DNA of 64,000 nucleotides, taken from Proteromonas lacertae (lineage: Eukaryota > Sar > Bigyra > Opalinata > Proteromonadidae). The first letter of the stretch is position 1. The number at the start of each line of letters is the position of its first letter. Shown in pieces: positions 24,718 through 36,375 of this stretch. Position numbers and translations under genes: made by a program. The stretch covers positions 186,001 to 250,000 of the forward strand of contig NGBS01000584.1 in assembly GCA_002245135.1 (NCBI GenBank), written 5' to 3'. Below the pieces are notes generated by a model that did no database searches, had not been told where the DNA came from, and worked only from the letters and a program-made list of their open reading frames with translations.

Positions 24718-25009
24718 ATAGATATTGTATAATATAGTCCTTATTTTTTCCGTTAATAATATATTTCTTTTTTTATTTTCATATTTTTATCAAAATCAAA
24801 AAGTACAATTAATTCATACATTTATATGTGAAATAAATTAACATATGCGATGAAATGAAGAAATAAAAAAAAACTGAACATTTCTATTTTCTTTGATTAT
24901 CAAGAGTATCGATGACTATACTTAAATGGGATTGGTGTTGAAACACATTGTTGTAACACATAAATTTTTGAATTGTTAACCACTCTTTCTTGACTGTTTA
25001 TATTGATAA
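24718..25009. other. Spacer between channel and WIF-like gene
   Basis: AT-rich tandem spacer holding the channel 3' UTR and the next promoter. No ORF, repeat or RNA signal was seen. Confidence 0.4.
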
Positions 25010-26446
25010 ATGAAGATTATTTATCTATTTTTCATTATTTTGTCTTTAAGTTCTGTTAAGGCTTTAGATGACACATTAAATATGTATTTTGATTTGGAAG
25101 GAGTAGTTCCTGGTTTTCAAACTGAACTACATATTATGAATGCAGGCAGATTCAACTCTGAAGTAGCAAGATTTGCAAACAGTATTGCAATACCAGCAAA
25201 TGTTTCAAGATGCAAACTGAGATGGCATGCAGGTGAAGGTAAAGGCACTACTTATAAAGCTAAAGTTATAGCAGATCAGCCAGAAAATTTAGGTGTTGCT
25301 TTAGATATACCCTCAAAAGGTAGTGTTACAACCTACGTACAAGAGTATAGTAATTACTCATTATTTTGATAGATTTTTTATTTATTTCACTTGCCATCAG
25401 TTAGGAACATATAAAATGACATTGAAACTTCAATTTTTTAATAAAGATGGAACAGAAGAATATGAAGGATTTGAAATTTACCCAAGTCACATATGTTCGC
25501 AAATAGGTATTGTGATTGTTATTTTATTTTATGTATAGATTATGATCCTTGTACTTATTATCATGATTCAATCCCAGCTAAAAAGAGATCTACAATAGAA
25601 TTTACAAGTGTTAATCTTCAACCTTATGATGTTGATACAATTGAAAGATTTAAGACTATTTATGAAAATTTATATAGTAGTACTACAGTATTATCCATTC
25701 AAGGAGCTACAAGTGATGTAAGAGAACAACTTACAAAAACTGTTTTAAATACATATAAATATAGAATTCCCTATCCACATAAAAAGGATGAAGAACAATC
25801 TGCACCACTTTATTTGATGAGTGCAAATCCAATTTATACTTGTAATTATTTTGAATTTGATGAAAATCATGAATATGGTGCTGTTATTGCTGGTATAGCG
25901 ATGGGTGAAAATAGAATTGCATTTGTGATTAATGCTTTATTTCCTCCACTTGTAGAAGATAATTATGAAGCAGTAATAAAACAAGTTACAGAAGAATTAG
26001 ATAATAGCAGTTAACTGCTTTTATGGAAGATCATCCAAAATATTTTGTTGATGGCTACTTTATGGGTGATGTGAATTTTGATACTGATTTTGAAACTACA
26101 TTTATGAAAGAATTAAATTCTACAATTGGAGAAACTATAGGCACAAATCATCCTGGAAATGGTTTAGTATTAGGATATTATAAGAAAACAACTAATACTA
26201 CAGTTACTTCATATCAGACAAAAACGTATATATAAGCATAATATTATTACATCTTATAGAATTGGAAATAAAAATTATACATATGATGAAGGTTATTTTA
26301 TTGGTGCAGTAAAGGATGGTGCTCTTGTAACAAAAATAAGTTTGGGACAAGATCCAGTACCTGATGATACTAGTGATTCTGCTAGTGATTTATTCAGTTT
26401 AATGTGTTTAATCTTGTCATTCATTTCTATTTTAATAATTATGTAA
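25010..26446 (+). CDS. Secreted, probably GPI-anchored protein with WIF-like domain
   Basis: Exons are 25010-25344, 25373-25506, 25539-25984, 26011-26225 and 26260-26446 (438 residues). The signal peptide is MKIIYLFFIILSLSSVKA. Residues ~22-155 follow the WIF (Wnt-inhibitory factor/Ryk) pattern in order. LNMYFDLE matches the first strand, then come IAIPANV and LRWHAGEG (WIF has the like of IP.N......W.A). IPSKGSVTTY matches the ..P..G.VP segment. Two cysteines (YFTCHQLG and SHICSQ) sit where WIF forms its disulfide. The second half has no recognised domain but includes GDVNFD and several N-glycosylation sites (NSS is lost to splicing, NTT is kept). It ends with a small polar stretch and a hydrophobic tail (CLILSFISILIIM) with no cytosolic residues, typical of a GPI signal. 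The 26-nt third intron (25985-26010) has a GTTACA donor. The WIF call is by eye. Confidence 0.7.
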
Positions 26447-26526
26447 AAATGAAAGTTTTATAAATGTTTTTATTTAATTTTTTATTGTTTGGCTTAAAGA
26501 AAATAGTATGAAATACACAACAACAA

Positions 26527-27941
26527 TTACAAACAAAATGTTTTATAATAATGAATTAAATTTGATTGAGAATGAATGAACAAAGATAAAACTTCTCTCT
26601 TTTTTGATTTATTACTAATTTTCCAACAACGATTCCTGAAATTCATTATACTATTTCATATATTAAATCATATAAAATAAATACTCTGTTGGTAATTCAT
26701 AATTTATTACAATATCACAATCTAAATTAACATTTAACATTGAATCTGTTGTTATTATAGTTGATGGTTGATTTGAAAAAATACTATTCAATACTAAAAC
26801 TCTCTTTTCCTATTAATATAATAATATTATTATACATTCAATCCTGGACAATAAAGAACATTCTCAACTTTATTCTTAGTTAAATAATTATGAAGGAATG
26901 TTGAAGATCTACTAGAGTTACAGAAAATCACTATTTTATTATCCTTACTATTCATTCTCACAAATTTAAGACATTCTTCTAACTGAGAGTGATAATTAAC
27001 AATCTTAAAACAGTAATTTATTGATGAAGGAAAAAGAAGATTGTTTACTTTTTTATCACTTATACAATCCACTATCTTTAAATCTGGAATGAATTTGTTA
27101 TATAAATCAATAATAAAAGGGTTGATAGTATCAGTTGTGAATAGTAATTGAAATAACCTTTGATTCTAATGATGTTATATGAATGTAAATATAAATTGAT
27201 AATACTTTTGGATAATCAGTATAATTCTTATAATCTTTACCAGCATCTTGAATAATATTCAATATTTCATTTCTATTTTCACTGTTAGTAATCATAGTGT
27301 GACTATTTACAATAATATTGTGTGTTTTATTTAAATTAACAACTCCATCTTTAATTAAATAACTCAAATATGAAGGAATTGATAATAAAATATCTATTCT
27401 TTTTGTTGATTTTAACTGTAGCTTTGTTTCTTTTATTTGTTGATTTGGATTTAATACAGTTATATTATATCTTGTTCTATCATAATATTGTTTGTAATAA
27501 CTATATGTCTGACAAAGTGATTCTAAAGAAGGTTCTAAACATAATATTAACGGTTCTCTTATATTTCTTTTTGGAAATAACATTGTATTCTCTTTTGCAT
27601 TTTTCTCTAGATTTAACATTCTTGAACTTTCTAATAAAGACAATAACTCTATTCCTGTTTGAGGTAATGATGAACATAATAAATTGTGATTATCTAGAAT
27701 CTATTTATATTAATAGTAATGATGAAAAATACATAAGGTACTGAATTGTTTTGAATGGCAGTTGCATTTTCTGAATAAATAGAAAATTTCTTAATATTGT
27801 CACTATATTGGTTAGGTAAATTCAGTTTTGTTATAATATCTGTTATTTTAGTACTTAATCGTCTTAATGACTACAACAAAATAGATATAAATGTACCATA
27901 TTCATTAAAATGCAAGAATTATTTATCTTACATGGAAACAT
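26527..27941 (-). CDS. Degenerate DEAD-box helicase-fold protein
   Basis: Exons are 27941-27897, 27870-27742, 27700-27206, 27165-26836, 26809-26685 and 26650-26527 (415 residues). The order of helicase segments is kept: a Q-motif-like NATAIQNNSI, a degraded Walker A (LPQTGIELL, no GKT), and REPLILCLEP in place of motif Ia. The C-terminal domain reads KIVIFCNSSRSS, then IITTDSM...DIVINYELP (motifs IV-V). Where HRIGRTGR should be it has FRNRCWKIS. The DEAD motif is not recognisable (NIIVNSHTMI). Catalysis is therefore unlikely; it may be a scaffold or RNA-binding relic. The N-terminus (MSLRRLSTK after a short leader) could target mitochondria, as in MRH4/DDX28-type proteins, but this is weak. 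Confidence 0.68.
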
Positions 27942-28080
27942 TTCGACTCTATTAGAAAATCAATGAAAAAATCAATGAAATATTGTATATTGGCTTGAGA
28001 TAGTTTGAACACATTTTGTTTATTTATTCACTTTTAGAATCTTTATTTATTATTAAAAGCATTTGTAATCTGTACCGAAA
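27942..28080. promoter_or_regulatory. Short divergent promoter, DEAD-like / DHHC
   Basis: 139-bp head-to-head spacer. GGCTTGAG lies near 28000; otherwise it is plain AT-rich sequence. Confidence 0.3.
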
Positions 28081-29052
28081 ATGTGTTTTTTGTCATGCCT
28101 TATACCTAAATCATTTAGAGATAAGTTTTATGAAAATGTTCCTTGTTGGTGGATTTATTGGGATTTAAGTGGGTTTTTAGCATCACTAGTAGGTATTATA
28201 TGGTGTAATTTATTCATGTTTAGCTTTTTATCAAATCATTGCCACAATTATATTCATGAATTGGCGTTTATTATATGAAAGCACTTATCCTGAAAATGCA
28301 AAAATTGTTTTTGGAATAATTTTCAATTTATTAGCAATCATGACAATCTGGTGTTATTGTAAAACTCAGTTTACTGAACCTGGTTGTGCTTGTCTTCCAA
28401 AAGTATAATTATTAAACATATTCATTAATTATAATCAAATAGTTAACAGATGAAGAATACCAAAAAGCATATGAAGATGGTTGGCATATGTGTAAAAGAT
28501 GCAGAACAATAAAGCCAAAGAGAGTTCATCATTGCAGTATATGTGATTGTTGCATTGTAAAAATGGATCATCATTGTCCTTGGACTAATAACTGTGTAGG
28601 TTTAAGAAATCAAAAACATTTTTTACTATTTATCATTTACTTTACAATGGGTGAAGGATTATGTGCTTTATTTGTATTATTAAAGATGTATGATATATAT
28701 AAGAATCTTGTAGTATATTTACAATACATATTGCTATTGAATCTCACTCATTTTATGATTGATATTGCTTATGTATTGAATTGTATTTTGACTTTAACAT
28801 TTTTTGTATTTGGTGTAGTGATGTTTTTTTCTCAAGTATAGTTATTATGATTATCATTGATAGTTACAATCAATAAGGTATGATATTACATATATTGAAT
28901 CACTCAGAGAAGATAGAACCCGTCCTGTATCATTTAAAGACAGCGTTGATGAAATGATGGGTGAGAAGTATAGTTATAGATGGTTTATACCTGTGGATGG
29001 TAGAGATCATGATATAATAATTAAGAAAATATTAGGCATTAAAACTGAATAG
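28081..29052 (+). CDS. DHHC-type protein S-palmitoyltransferase
   Basis: Exons are 28081-28192, 28224-28402, 28443-28835 and 28864-29052 (290 residues). It has the full zinc-binding cysteine-rich domain [19 protein letters not shown], then [20 protein letters not shown], with an intact DHHC catalytic motif. Two hydrophobic segments precede it and two follow, giving the usual four-pass topology with the DHHC loop in the cytosol. The C-terminal DITYIE is a variant of the TTxE motif. It attaches palmitate to cysteines of membrane proteins in the Golgi or plasma membrane. At 290 residues it is a typical short family member. Confidence 0.93.
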
Positions 29053-29258
29053 ATACTGAAGTAATTGACATTTAAATGTATTTGTGATTTTTTATTAAAA
29101 TTGATTATAATATGTATGTTCATATTAGAAATTGATGATATAAATTATATTTATGGGACAATATTTAAAGAAAAATGATAAAATATAAAATACATACTCA
29201 AACCTGATTCAAATTAGAGTCATTACTATAATTCCGGACAAGCATCACATTATTTTCA

Positions 29259-29710
29259 ATGGTATATATCTCTTCACTGACTTAATTATACTTATAAATA
29301 TGTTAATATTCAATCTCTCATGTCTTTTACTAACTCATTTATCATGAATTTTGTTTATTATTATTCAATAGGGACAAGCTGGACCAGCAAGAAAGAAGGT
29401 ATTGTAAGAATTATATTATTCATTAGTGGACAAAAGGTAAGGCAAGAGAAAAGACTAACAACGCTGTAATTTACGATCAAGAAACTTATGATCGTTTATT
29501 AAAGGAAGTACCAAAAGTATAGATAGTGTATATAATTTTTGAAAATAGCTTAAGTTGATCACCGCCTCAGTACTTGTAGATCGTTTAAAGATCAACGTAT
29601 CATTAGCTAAACGTTCACTCAAGGATTTATGTCAAAAAGGTTTAATCCGTGAAGTATCATCACACCCATCACAAGTTATTTACACCCGTGCTACAGCCGG
29701 ATCTGAATAG
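29259..29710 (+). CDS. RPS25: 40S ribosomal protein eS25
   Basis: 93 residues. Exons are 29259-29261, 29372-29398, 29427-29516 and 29549-29710. The first exon is just the ATG; the next exon, after a 110-nt intron, begins [17 protein letters not shown]. The conserved body is [34 protein letters not shown] then [19 protein letters not shown]. It is a small-subunit head protein needed for IRES and RAN translation in other eukaryotes. The N-terminal lysine-rich tail is shorter than in animals. The 110-nt first intron is the longest found in the window. Confidence 0.93.
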
Positions 29711-29813
29711 ATGATTTAAAAAATATACAGTCTTGTCTGCTTTACGATATTTTGTTCGGGTTTGTTTTAGTTTAAATAAAAACATAATTAAAATAGTAGA
29801 ATTATATTATCGT

Positions 29814-30601
29814 TTATTGAGGAATACATTTTTCGAATTTAAAACCACCACAAAGAGGAATAACAATAGCTGCAGCAACAATCTATTGATATATATAGTG
29901 ATAGTATAATATACAAGTAAAATGATAATAATATAACAAGTACATCTAACTCTTTTCCAAAATAAGTTCTTTTTTAAAGTAACAGCTCCTTTTCTAAATT
30001 GAAATGCTTCTTGATTTAATTGATCTGTTTTTCCAATGATCTGATACATCTGTTGTTCTCTATCGAATAATCTGTCAATATTGTCAAGCATAACAACCTT
30101 TACATCATCTAATTGATTTCTAACATGTGAAATATTATCACTTGATGGGTTTTTATTAAAGAAATCCTATATTTCATATAAATCAAACAATAATACAATC
30201 TGTTTTTTCAATATTGGTAAAAACTTTTCATTCAAAGCTAATTCGCCTTGAGCTTGATCGATAAGTGGTCCTAGTGAATTAACAAACCTTTGACTGATAT
30301 CTTCTAAGAAAGCGTATGGAAGTCTTTTTTCATAATCTGTATCTGTTGCACACATATATAAAATATGATCTTTAGTTAAATAATGAAATAAAAATCTAAT
30401 AAAGTCAAATTTGGATATAAAATACGTATCATATTTGTATGACATTTTCTTTTCAGTTGAATCTATTTTAGAAAGCAATACACGAGCAACAGAACCAAAG
30501 CTTCCTGTAGTTGAAGCATACTCTGCAAGTGGCGTGTTATCTCTTGCTACTAAACCATATCTATTAAATCATTACACAATATGGAAATACACAATAGGCA
30601 T
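29814..30601 (-). CDS. VAMP7-type longin R-SNARE
   Basis: Exons are 30601-30591, 30560-30197, 30166-29915 and 29882-29814 (231 residues). A longin domain opens with MPIVYGLVARDNTPLAEY. The SNARE helix runs from VRNQLDDVKVVMLDNIDRLF, with the central zero-layer arginine in DNIDRLFDRE. A transmembrane anchor near the C-terminus has a short luminal tail ending CIPQ. It drives fusion in endosome/lysosome or secretory traffic. The gene is head-to-head with SERINC, only 92 bp apart. Confidence 0.93.
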
Positions 30602-30693
30602 TAAAGATTGATTCCAATAAAAACACTAATTTATAATTAATACAGATTATACAATTATAATACACTGTATTGTCATATTTTTGTTTTATTCTT

Positions 30694-32198
30694 ATGTGTA
30701 ATTATGCTTTCTGTTGTTGCGCTTCAATACAGACTATATCAAATTGTGTTCAGTCATGCTTAACTGTTTCAGGGACAAAAGCTGCTAAAGTTTATAATTT
30801 CGTGTTATTTGTTCTTTCAACAATTGTGGCTATTCTATTAAAATTTTATGGCAATAAAGTAGCGTTGGATTGGGGCGGAATCAATGTATTGTTGTTATTT
30901 TGTAACTTACAAATAGGTTGGTTGTATTAATGGAACGACACATCTACCGTTCATTGATAAAGACTCTTATGCTTGTTCTGGTAATCAAGTCGTTTATAGA
31001 ATAGCGCTTGGGCTAATATTTTATTATTTATTCAATTTAATCCTTTCAGTTATTCATCCTGTGTTTCATGGTTGGTTTTTAGCATTTAAATGGATAATGT
31101 ATTATATATTTATATTTATTATTAATAATAATAATTAAATAGTTTGGTAGCAACAATTGTTATTTCAATATTATGGATTCCAGCTGGTTTTATTGATGTA
31201 TATTTGGATATTTCGAGATTTATATCTGTCTTATTCTTATTCATTCAGTTGATATTATTTATTGACTTTGCCTATGATGTTCATAAAAGCATAGTACAAA
31301 GAATAGAAGCTCATGTAACAGCAAATCCAGATAAATCAATATATAGTAGCATATGGTCTATGTTATACATTTCTATAAGTTTAATACTGGTAATAATAAG
31401 TTTTGTTATTATCATATATGGTTATACACAATTCCATTGTAGTGTTCATATGTTGATGTTAAGTATAAGTGTTGTGGTGTTAATTACTATTGCTATTATA
31501 TCAAGTATATATTATTATTATTATTATTATTATTATAAAATAGCCAGTCAAATTGGTAGAGGATTTCTCATTGGTGCTGGTGTAATGGTTTATTCAAGTT
31601 ATTTATTATTTTCAACACTATCTAGTAACCCAAATGAAAAGTGTAATCCTTATGTTAATTATGAAACAATATGGAATTATATCATAGGAATAATTATAAC
31701 GATAACATCAATTGGATATAGTTGTTTCTCCATGTACAATTCCGTTGGGACATTGTGTAGTTTAATTGTATCAATTATTACATGTGGAAGATTTAAAGGA
31801 TGTACAAGTGAAGCTAAGAGCAGTAAAGAAGGTATTCTAGATAGTGATACTAATAATAGTACAGATAAAGATAAAGATAAATATGATACAAGGGGAAATC
31901 TTGCTAGTTTTTATATTATTTTAATATTTGCTACTTGTTATATGGCTATGACATTAACTGATTGGGTGTCAGATAGTGGGTATATTTTAAATATATATAT
32001 TTTTGTTTTATTTTATAGATTGGATCCTAAATCGAAGAATCCATCAATTGGAAGAATAAATATGTATTCTAAAGGGATTTCTACGTATTTTTATATATGA
32101 TGTATATTATTGTTTTGTATAGAATTATATGTGTAATTTTATATATGGTTGGTTTATGTTTGCCTGCTGTTTTGAAGGATTATGAATTTGGTGATTAA
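30694..32198 (+). CDS. SERINC/TMS1 family membrane protein
   Basis: Exons are 30694-30885, 30917-31098, 31143-31504, 31544-31979, 32019-32084 and 32123-32198 (437 residues). The start is the first ATG after an in-frame stop and gives the cysteine-rich N-terminus (CNYAFCCCAS) typical of the family. Family marks include LGLIFYYLFNL, LFIQLILFIDFAYD, RGFLIGAGVMVYSSYL and MAMTLTDWVSDSG. About ten membrane segments are visible. Family members scramble or help supply phosphatidylserine and sphingolipids. The exact role in protists is unknown. Confidence 0.92.
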
Positions 32199-32353
32199 AA
32201 AGCTTTCTTATTTTATAATTTTAATTATTTGTATTGATTGTTTCTTAAATTGGGTAATATTATTTTGTAATATCATTTTTAATGTTTTAAAGTGCTTTGT
32301 CCAACCTTCATTAAAAAATATTCGTTTCTATTTTTCTATTTCGAATTTTATTA

Positions 32354-33591
32354 ATGTCTGGCGCAGATAGGAATATTGAAGTATATTCTTTTGCAGTTTA
32401 TAAAATTAGACTTTTAAACAAAGAGGAAAACAAGCTATTCAAGAGAAAGATTTTGCTGAAGCAGAATCTTGCTATTCTAGAGTATTCTATAAAGCTATTA
32501 ATGAATAGGCTCTTGAAATTGATCCTAATGATGCTGTTTTATATAGCAACCGTGCAATTTCTAGAATCCATCTAGGTAAATATGAATTAGCTTTAGCTGA
32601 CAGTTTGCAATGCATTGATTTAAAACCTAGTTGGTTTAAAGGTTATTCAAATCAAGGAACAGCACTTTTAAAATTAGGGAGAAAAGAAGAAGCAATTGCT
32701 GCTTATAGAAGAGGTTTAGAATATAATCCAGATAATGAAAACTTAAGACAACGTATAAGAGAAGCAGAAGAATCACCAGCTCATTACATTCCACCTGAAA
32801 GTAATGGAATGTCCAACAATACAAGTGGTTCTTTGAAGGATTTCCTATGGGGAACAGCACAAGACCAAGATAGAACAGCTACATTTGGTATAAGGTTTTT
32901 GATAGTGTTATTATCAATAATGTACATATTACCAGTTGGATATTTGAGATACAAATTCTACTACTGGGGACATATGTTTTCAATGATTAATGCAGTATTA
33001 TACATTAAGAAAAATCATAGAAATTTATCACTTTCAATTGCTTATGCACAGGAAATATTATTAGATACAAAAAGTCATATGTTGTTTTTCAGTTTAATGT
33101 TTTATTTTGCACCTCCAAAATCACTCTCATTAATGACATTGTTTATATATTATTCAATGGATGGTTTTGATTATTTATATCAATTATTATTACATGTCAA
33201 TAGATCATATGCTAATAAATTATATGATGCAGGTATGGGAATAATTAACAAAATGACAGGTGATAATACATTCTCATCATTTGTTTATTTAGAGAAAAGA
33301 AAGATGTTTGAACCAATTATACAACAGTTTACATGTGCTACTCAAGTGTATGTTGGATTTTTCTTAATTTTGGAATTGATATTACCAACTAGATCTTTCT
33401 CTTTATTGTTAGTTTATTGGAATTTTATTAGATTTAAAACTGCTGTAGATTATAACATGTCAGCTGTATTTCATAAATTAGATGAACAGTTTTTGTCGTA
33501 TGTTAATCACAGATTCTGTCCAGGTGTAGTTAAATCTGCTTATATGATGATTCGAGGTTTTTTGAAGAAATTAGTTACTCCACAACAATAA
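32354..33591 (+). CDS. TPR domain fused to TMEM33/Pom33-like membrane domain
   Basis: Exons are 32354-32380, 32410-32481 and 32509-33591 (393 residues). The first ~120 residues hold a three-unit TPR module: AESCYSRALEIDPNDAV, LYSNRAISRIHLGKYELALA then GRKEEAIAAYRRGLEYNPD. This is the carboxylate-clamp style seen in Hsp70/Hsp90 co-chaperones. From residue ~140 the chain is hydrophobic with several membrane helices (e.g. TATFGIRFLIVLLSIMYI). It looks like the TMEM33/Pom33 family of ER and nuclear-pore membrane proteins. The fusion suggests a chaperone-docking protein on the ER or nuclear envelope. The TPR call is firm; the TMEM33 call is moderate. Confidence 0.75.
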
Positions 33592-33699
33592 TTAATAGTT
33601 TCATTGTTTTTTTCTATTTGTCTATATTTATATTATCCCAAAATAAAAACAAAAATTCTCTCAGTTGTTTTACCAACAAAACAGTAATTAATATTACGT

Positions 33700-34345
33700 T
33701 TATCGGTATCTTGGCATTTGAACAGCGTTTCTTCTGTTCCAAGCGGCTTTCCATGATCCTCCAATGATACGATGAGCCCTGTGTCCCTTGCAACGTAAAC
33801 CACGGGCTTTTCTTCCAGCTGAGGTTAATCCTCTTAATTCTCTGTGTTTATGTACATTACCGCAGATCCAGTTGATGTGTGGATCTCTTCTGATGGCTTC
33901 GTGTGATGGATCTACACAAATTACTTCATAGTATTTGTAGATAGCATCTTGATTAACCCAGTATGAGTTTAATACTCTTAAGTTTGTACATACACGACCT
34001 ACACGTTCTTCAGCAACAGATTGGATGTTTCTGTCGAATTTAAGGTAGTTAATACCTTGACTGTGTGGTTTTCCATATACAACACCCTTACGATTTGGTC
34101 GCTTTCTGCCTCCTCTTCTAACACAGGATCTGTAAATAACGAAACCTTGTTTAGCTTTGTATCCTAACATACGTGCTTTTTCTGGACGGGTTGGACGACT
34201 AGCTCTTACAACACGTGGATGTTGTCTAATTGTTATTAAAAATGCTCTTATACCTGTATTCCCAAGCTCTGATACGTAATAAGTATCTCATTACATCACT
34301 TTGCTTCTTTCTCCATAACTCTTCTAAGTATTTGTAAGCTCCCAT
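33700..34345 (-). CDS. RPL15: 60S ribosomal protein eL15
   Basis: Exons are 34345-34254 and 34225-33700 (205 residues, as expected for the family). It begins [19 protein letters not shown] and continues through [50 protein letters not shown] to the C-terminal [15 protein letters not shown]. Base use is more GC-rich than neighbours, as expected for a highly expressed gene. CAAGCTTTTT lies at 34410-34419, about 70 bp upstream. Confidence 0.97.
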
Positions 34346-34805
34346 TGATTAAATTTTAGAAATGCCAAAAAACTGAGATAATTTTGTTTAGTTACTCAAG
34401 CAACACATACAAGCTTTTTATAATTATCAAATGTTCTATTCTTTTGCTTTTTTCTCTATTATCTTTATCATAATAGTTTCAATAAATCCAATATACCATT
34501 ATAAAGACATATTTAATTGATATATCTATTTTAATGTAAATATTTATTTATGTTGTGTTCTACTAAAGTACTTATGAAATATAGGTGTAAATATATTATC
34601 ATTATCATTAATAAAAAAATTAATCTCATAATTGTCTGGTATTGAAATATAGTTTGGTAATTTAGCCACACGAGATATATATCTATTTGTACGTAATATA
34701 TAGAATGAAAAGAATATAATGATTGATTCTTCTAAAATAATAAAGAATTGAGTACTCAAACTTGTTTGAGATATCTTTCTTTTTTAATTGATATTAAGCT
34801 ATCTG
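34346..34805. other. Gap with a doubtful minus-strand ORF
   Basis: 460 bp between RPL15 (minus) and the small plus-strand gene. It contains the RPL15 promoter with CAAGCTTTTT at 34410-34419. A minus-strand frame at 34759-34544 encodes 71 codons with a hydrophobic start (FFIILEESIIIFFSFYILR) and ends RTQHK. It has no ATG and no plausible upstream exon was found. It may be an unrecognised small gene or chance. Confidence 0.3.
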
Positions 34806-35143
34806 ATGGTATAATATTTTTATAATCACATGTAGTCAACAAAGAAAAGAGGATTGGGCCATGTTCTAATAACACCATCGTGTTATACCACAGAACCAGA
34901 TTGTAATGACATAATCTTGGGTAAAATAGAAAAAGACGGTATTACTATCACAGGTCCAGATGGGACTAAATATAACAGGTATTTTATCATATTTTATATA
35001 GTGTGATTTACTTTGTTCAGTCAATGTGCTTGAAAGAAGGCATGGAAGAAAGGTATAAATAGTTTTATATCTATTCACATAGTGATTCAAGCGAAGATGA
35101 CATAGTATATGACAATATTATTGGTGATAGGGCTAATGTTTAA
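34806..35143 (+). CDS. Small unknown protein, start-codon-only first exon
   Basis: Exons are 34806-34808, 34836-34978, 35002-35052 and 35083-35143 (85 residues). The first exon is only ATG, followed by a 27-nt GTATAA...TAG intron. Exon 2 begins STKKRGLGHVLITPSC. The product has a basic N-terminus, a compact middle (IEKDGITITGPDGTKY) and an acidic end (EESDSSEDDIVYDN). No domain is recognised. The four-exon model is in frame and uses normal splice signals, which supports a real gene. The 23-nt second intron is among the shortest in the window. Confidence 0.6.
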
Positions 35144-35310
35144 AAACAAGTGTATCTTTTAACATGTAACTATTTCTTTTCTATATATATACATATTAAA
35201 GTATTCTCTTTATTTTGCAATTGTATATATGGGCTTAAAACAATACACACATCATTGAAATGAATATATAACAAAATAATAAAAATAATAATGAATAGAA
35301 TAATAATTAC

Positions 35311-36011
35311 TTACTTTTTCACTGGTTTGTAGCGAGGTAAACCAAGTGTTCCGTCATCTCTAGGTACACGCCATATCTCCCAACCTTCTTTTCTTCTTAT
35401 AGTCCAGCAGGTTTCGTTGTATTCTAAAATCTCTGATTTCTTTACAGCTTCTAATAACACATTGTAATCTTGTGTGTATCTATTGTGGATAATATATATT
35501 ATATATGATACTGGTAAATTCTAGGAAAATTTAAAAACAATGTTAATGGAACATATCCATCTTCATCCATAAATCCTCTTAAATATATATCTTTTGATAA
35601 ATTAGTGTCACTGAAGTAATATTCCCTAATTATTTATAGCATATGAATGTTTGCATTAAATACATCTGATAAAGAAGATATTGCTGGATTTGTTCTGGTG
35701 GTGGTGGTATAACAAGACCATAATCACTATTACAATAAACAAAATAGAAAAATACGGATGGTACATTGGCTCATTAAAAGATTGAGGTTTTGAGTATGAA
35801 TTTTGATAATTTCCATTTTGATTCCTTCGCTCTCTATAGCCACTGTTACGTCTCTTATATGATTGATGTCGGGGTGGTCTAGTCTATCAAATTTGATGAA
35901 CATACTCTGAAGCATATAACTCTGCTGGTAGAAGAACCCACTTCTTTTTCTATGTTATTAAACGATATGATATACTTTGTGAGATTGAGTTGTCTGAGCT
36001 GTATCTGTCAT
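35311..36011 (-). CDS. La-related protein (LARP), short
   Basis: Exons are 36011-35976, 35949-35906, 35878-35756, 35726-35664, 35625-35512 and 35479-35311 (182 residues). The C-terminal half is a La motif: IQQYLLYQMEYYFSDTNLS, IYLRGFMDEDGYVPL then DYNVLLEAVKKSEILEY. The best fit is the LARP1/LARP4 type. Before it is an Arg/Asn/Gly/Tyr-rich stretch (PPRHQSYKRRNSGYRERR). The N-terminus has KKKWVLLPAEL. There is no RRM and no DM15 repeat. La motifs bind poly(A) or 5'-terminal oligopyrimidine RNA. At 182 residues it is much shorter than most LARPs. Confidence 0.85.
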
Positions 36012-36375
36012 CTATGTATTGTATTAATCGAATTTCATGGAGTAATGTATAGATATATGTGTGAATAACAATTATATAATACTTTTATATATAAATAGAA
36101 AGTGAATGAGAAAAAAGTAAAGGAAATGCAAAATATGAACCAAAACGACTAATTTTTTAGTAAATTAAAACACAAATAATAAAGCAATTATTATCAATAT
36201 ATTAGTTATAAGTGTATTTATTACATTAAAATCGATGTATATGGAGTATCAACAATCAATAAGACTAATATTTCTTTAAAATTATGATTCTTTTATTTGG
36301 TTCTTCAAGCTTATAGAATAATTAAATATATTAGCAAAAAAACAATTAAAAATATAATAATATTAAATAATATAA
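36012..36375. other. Spacer between LARP and acidic protein gene
   Basis: 364 bp, extremely AT-rich. It should hold the LARP promoter and the 3' UTR of the upstream gene. No ORF, RNA fold or repeat was noticed. Confidence 0.4.
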
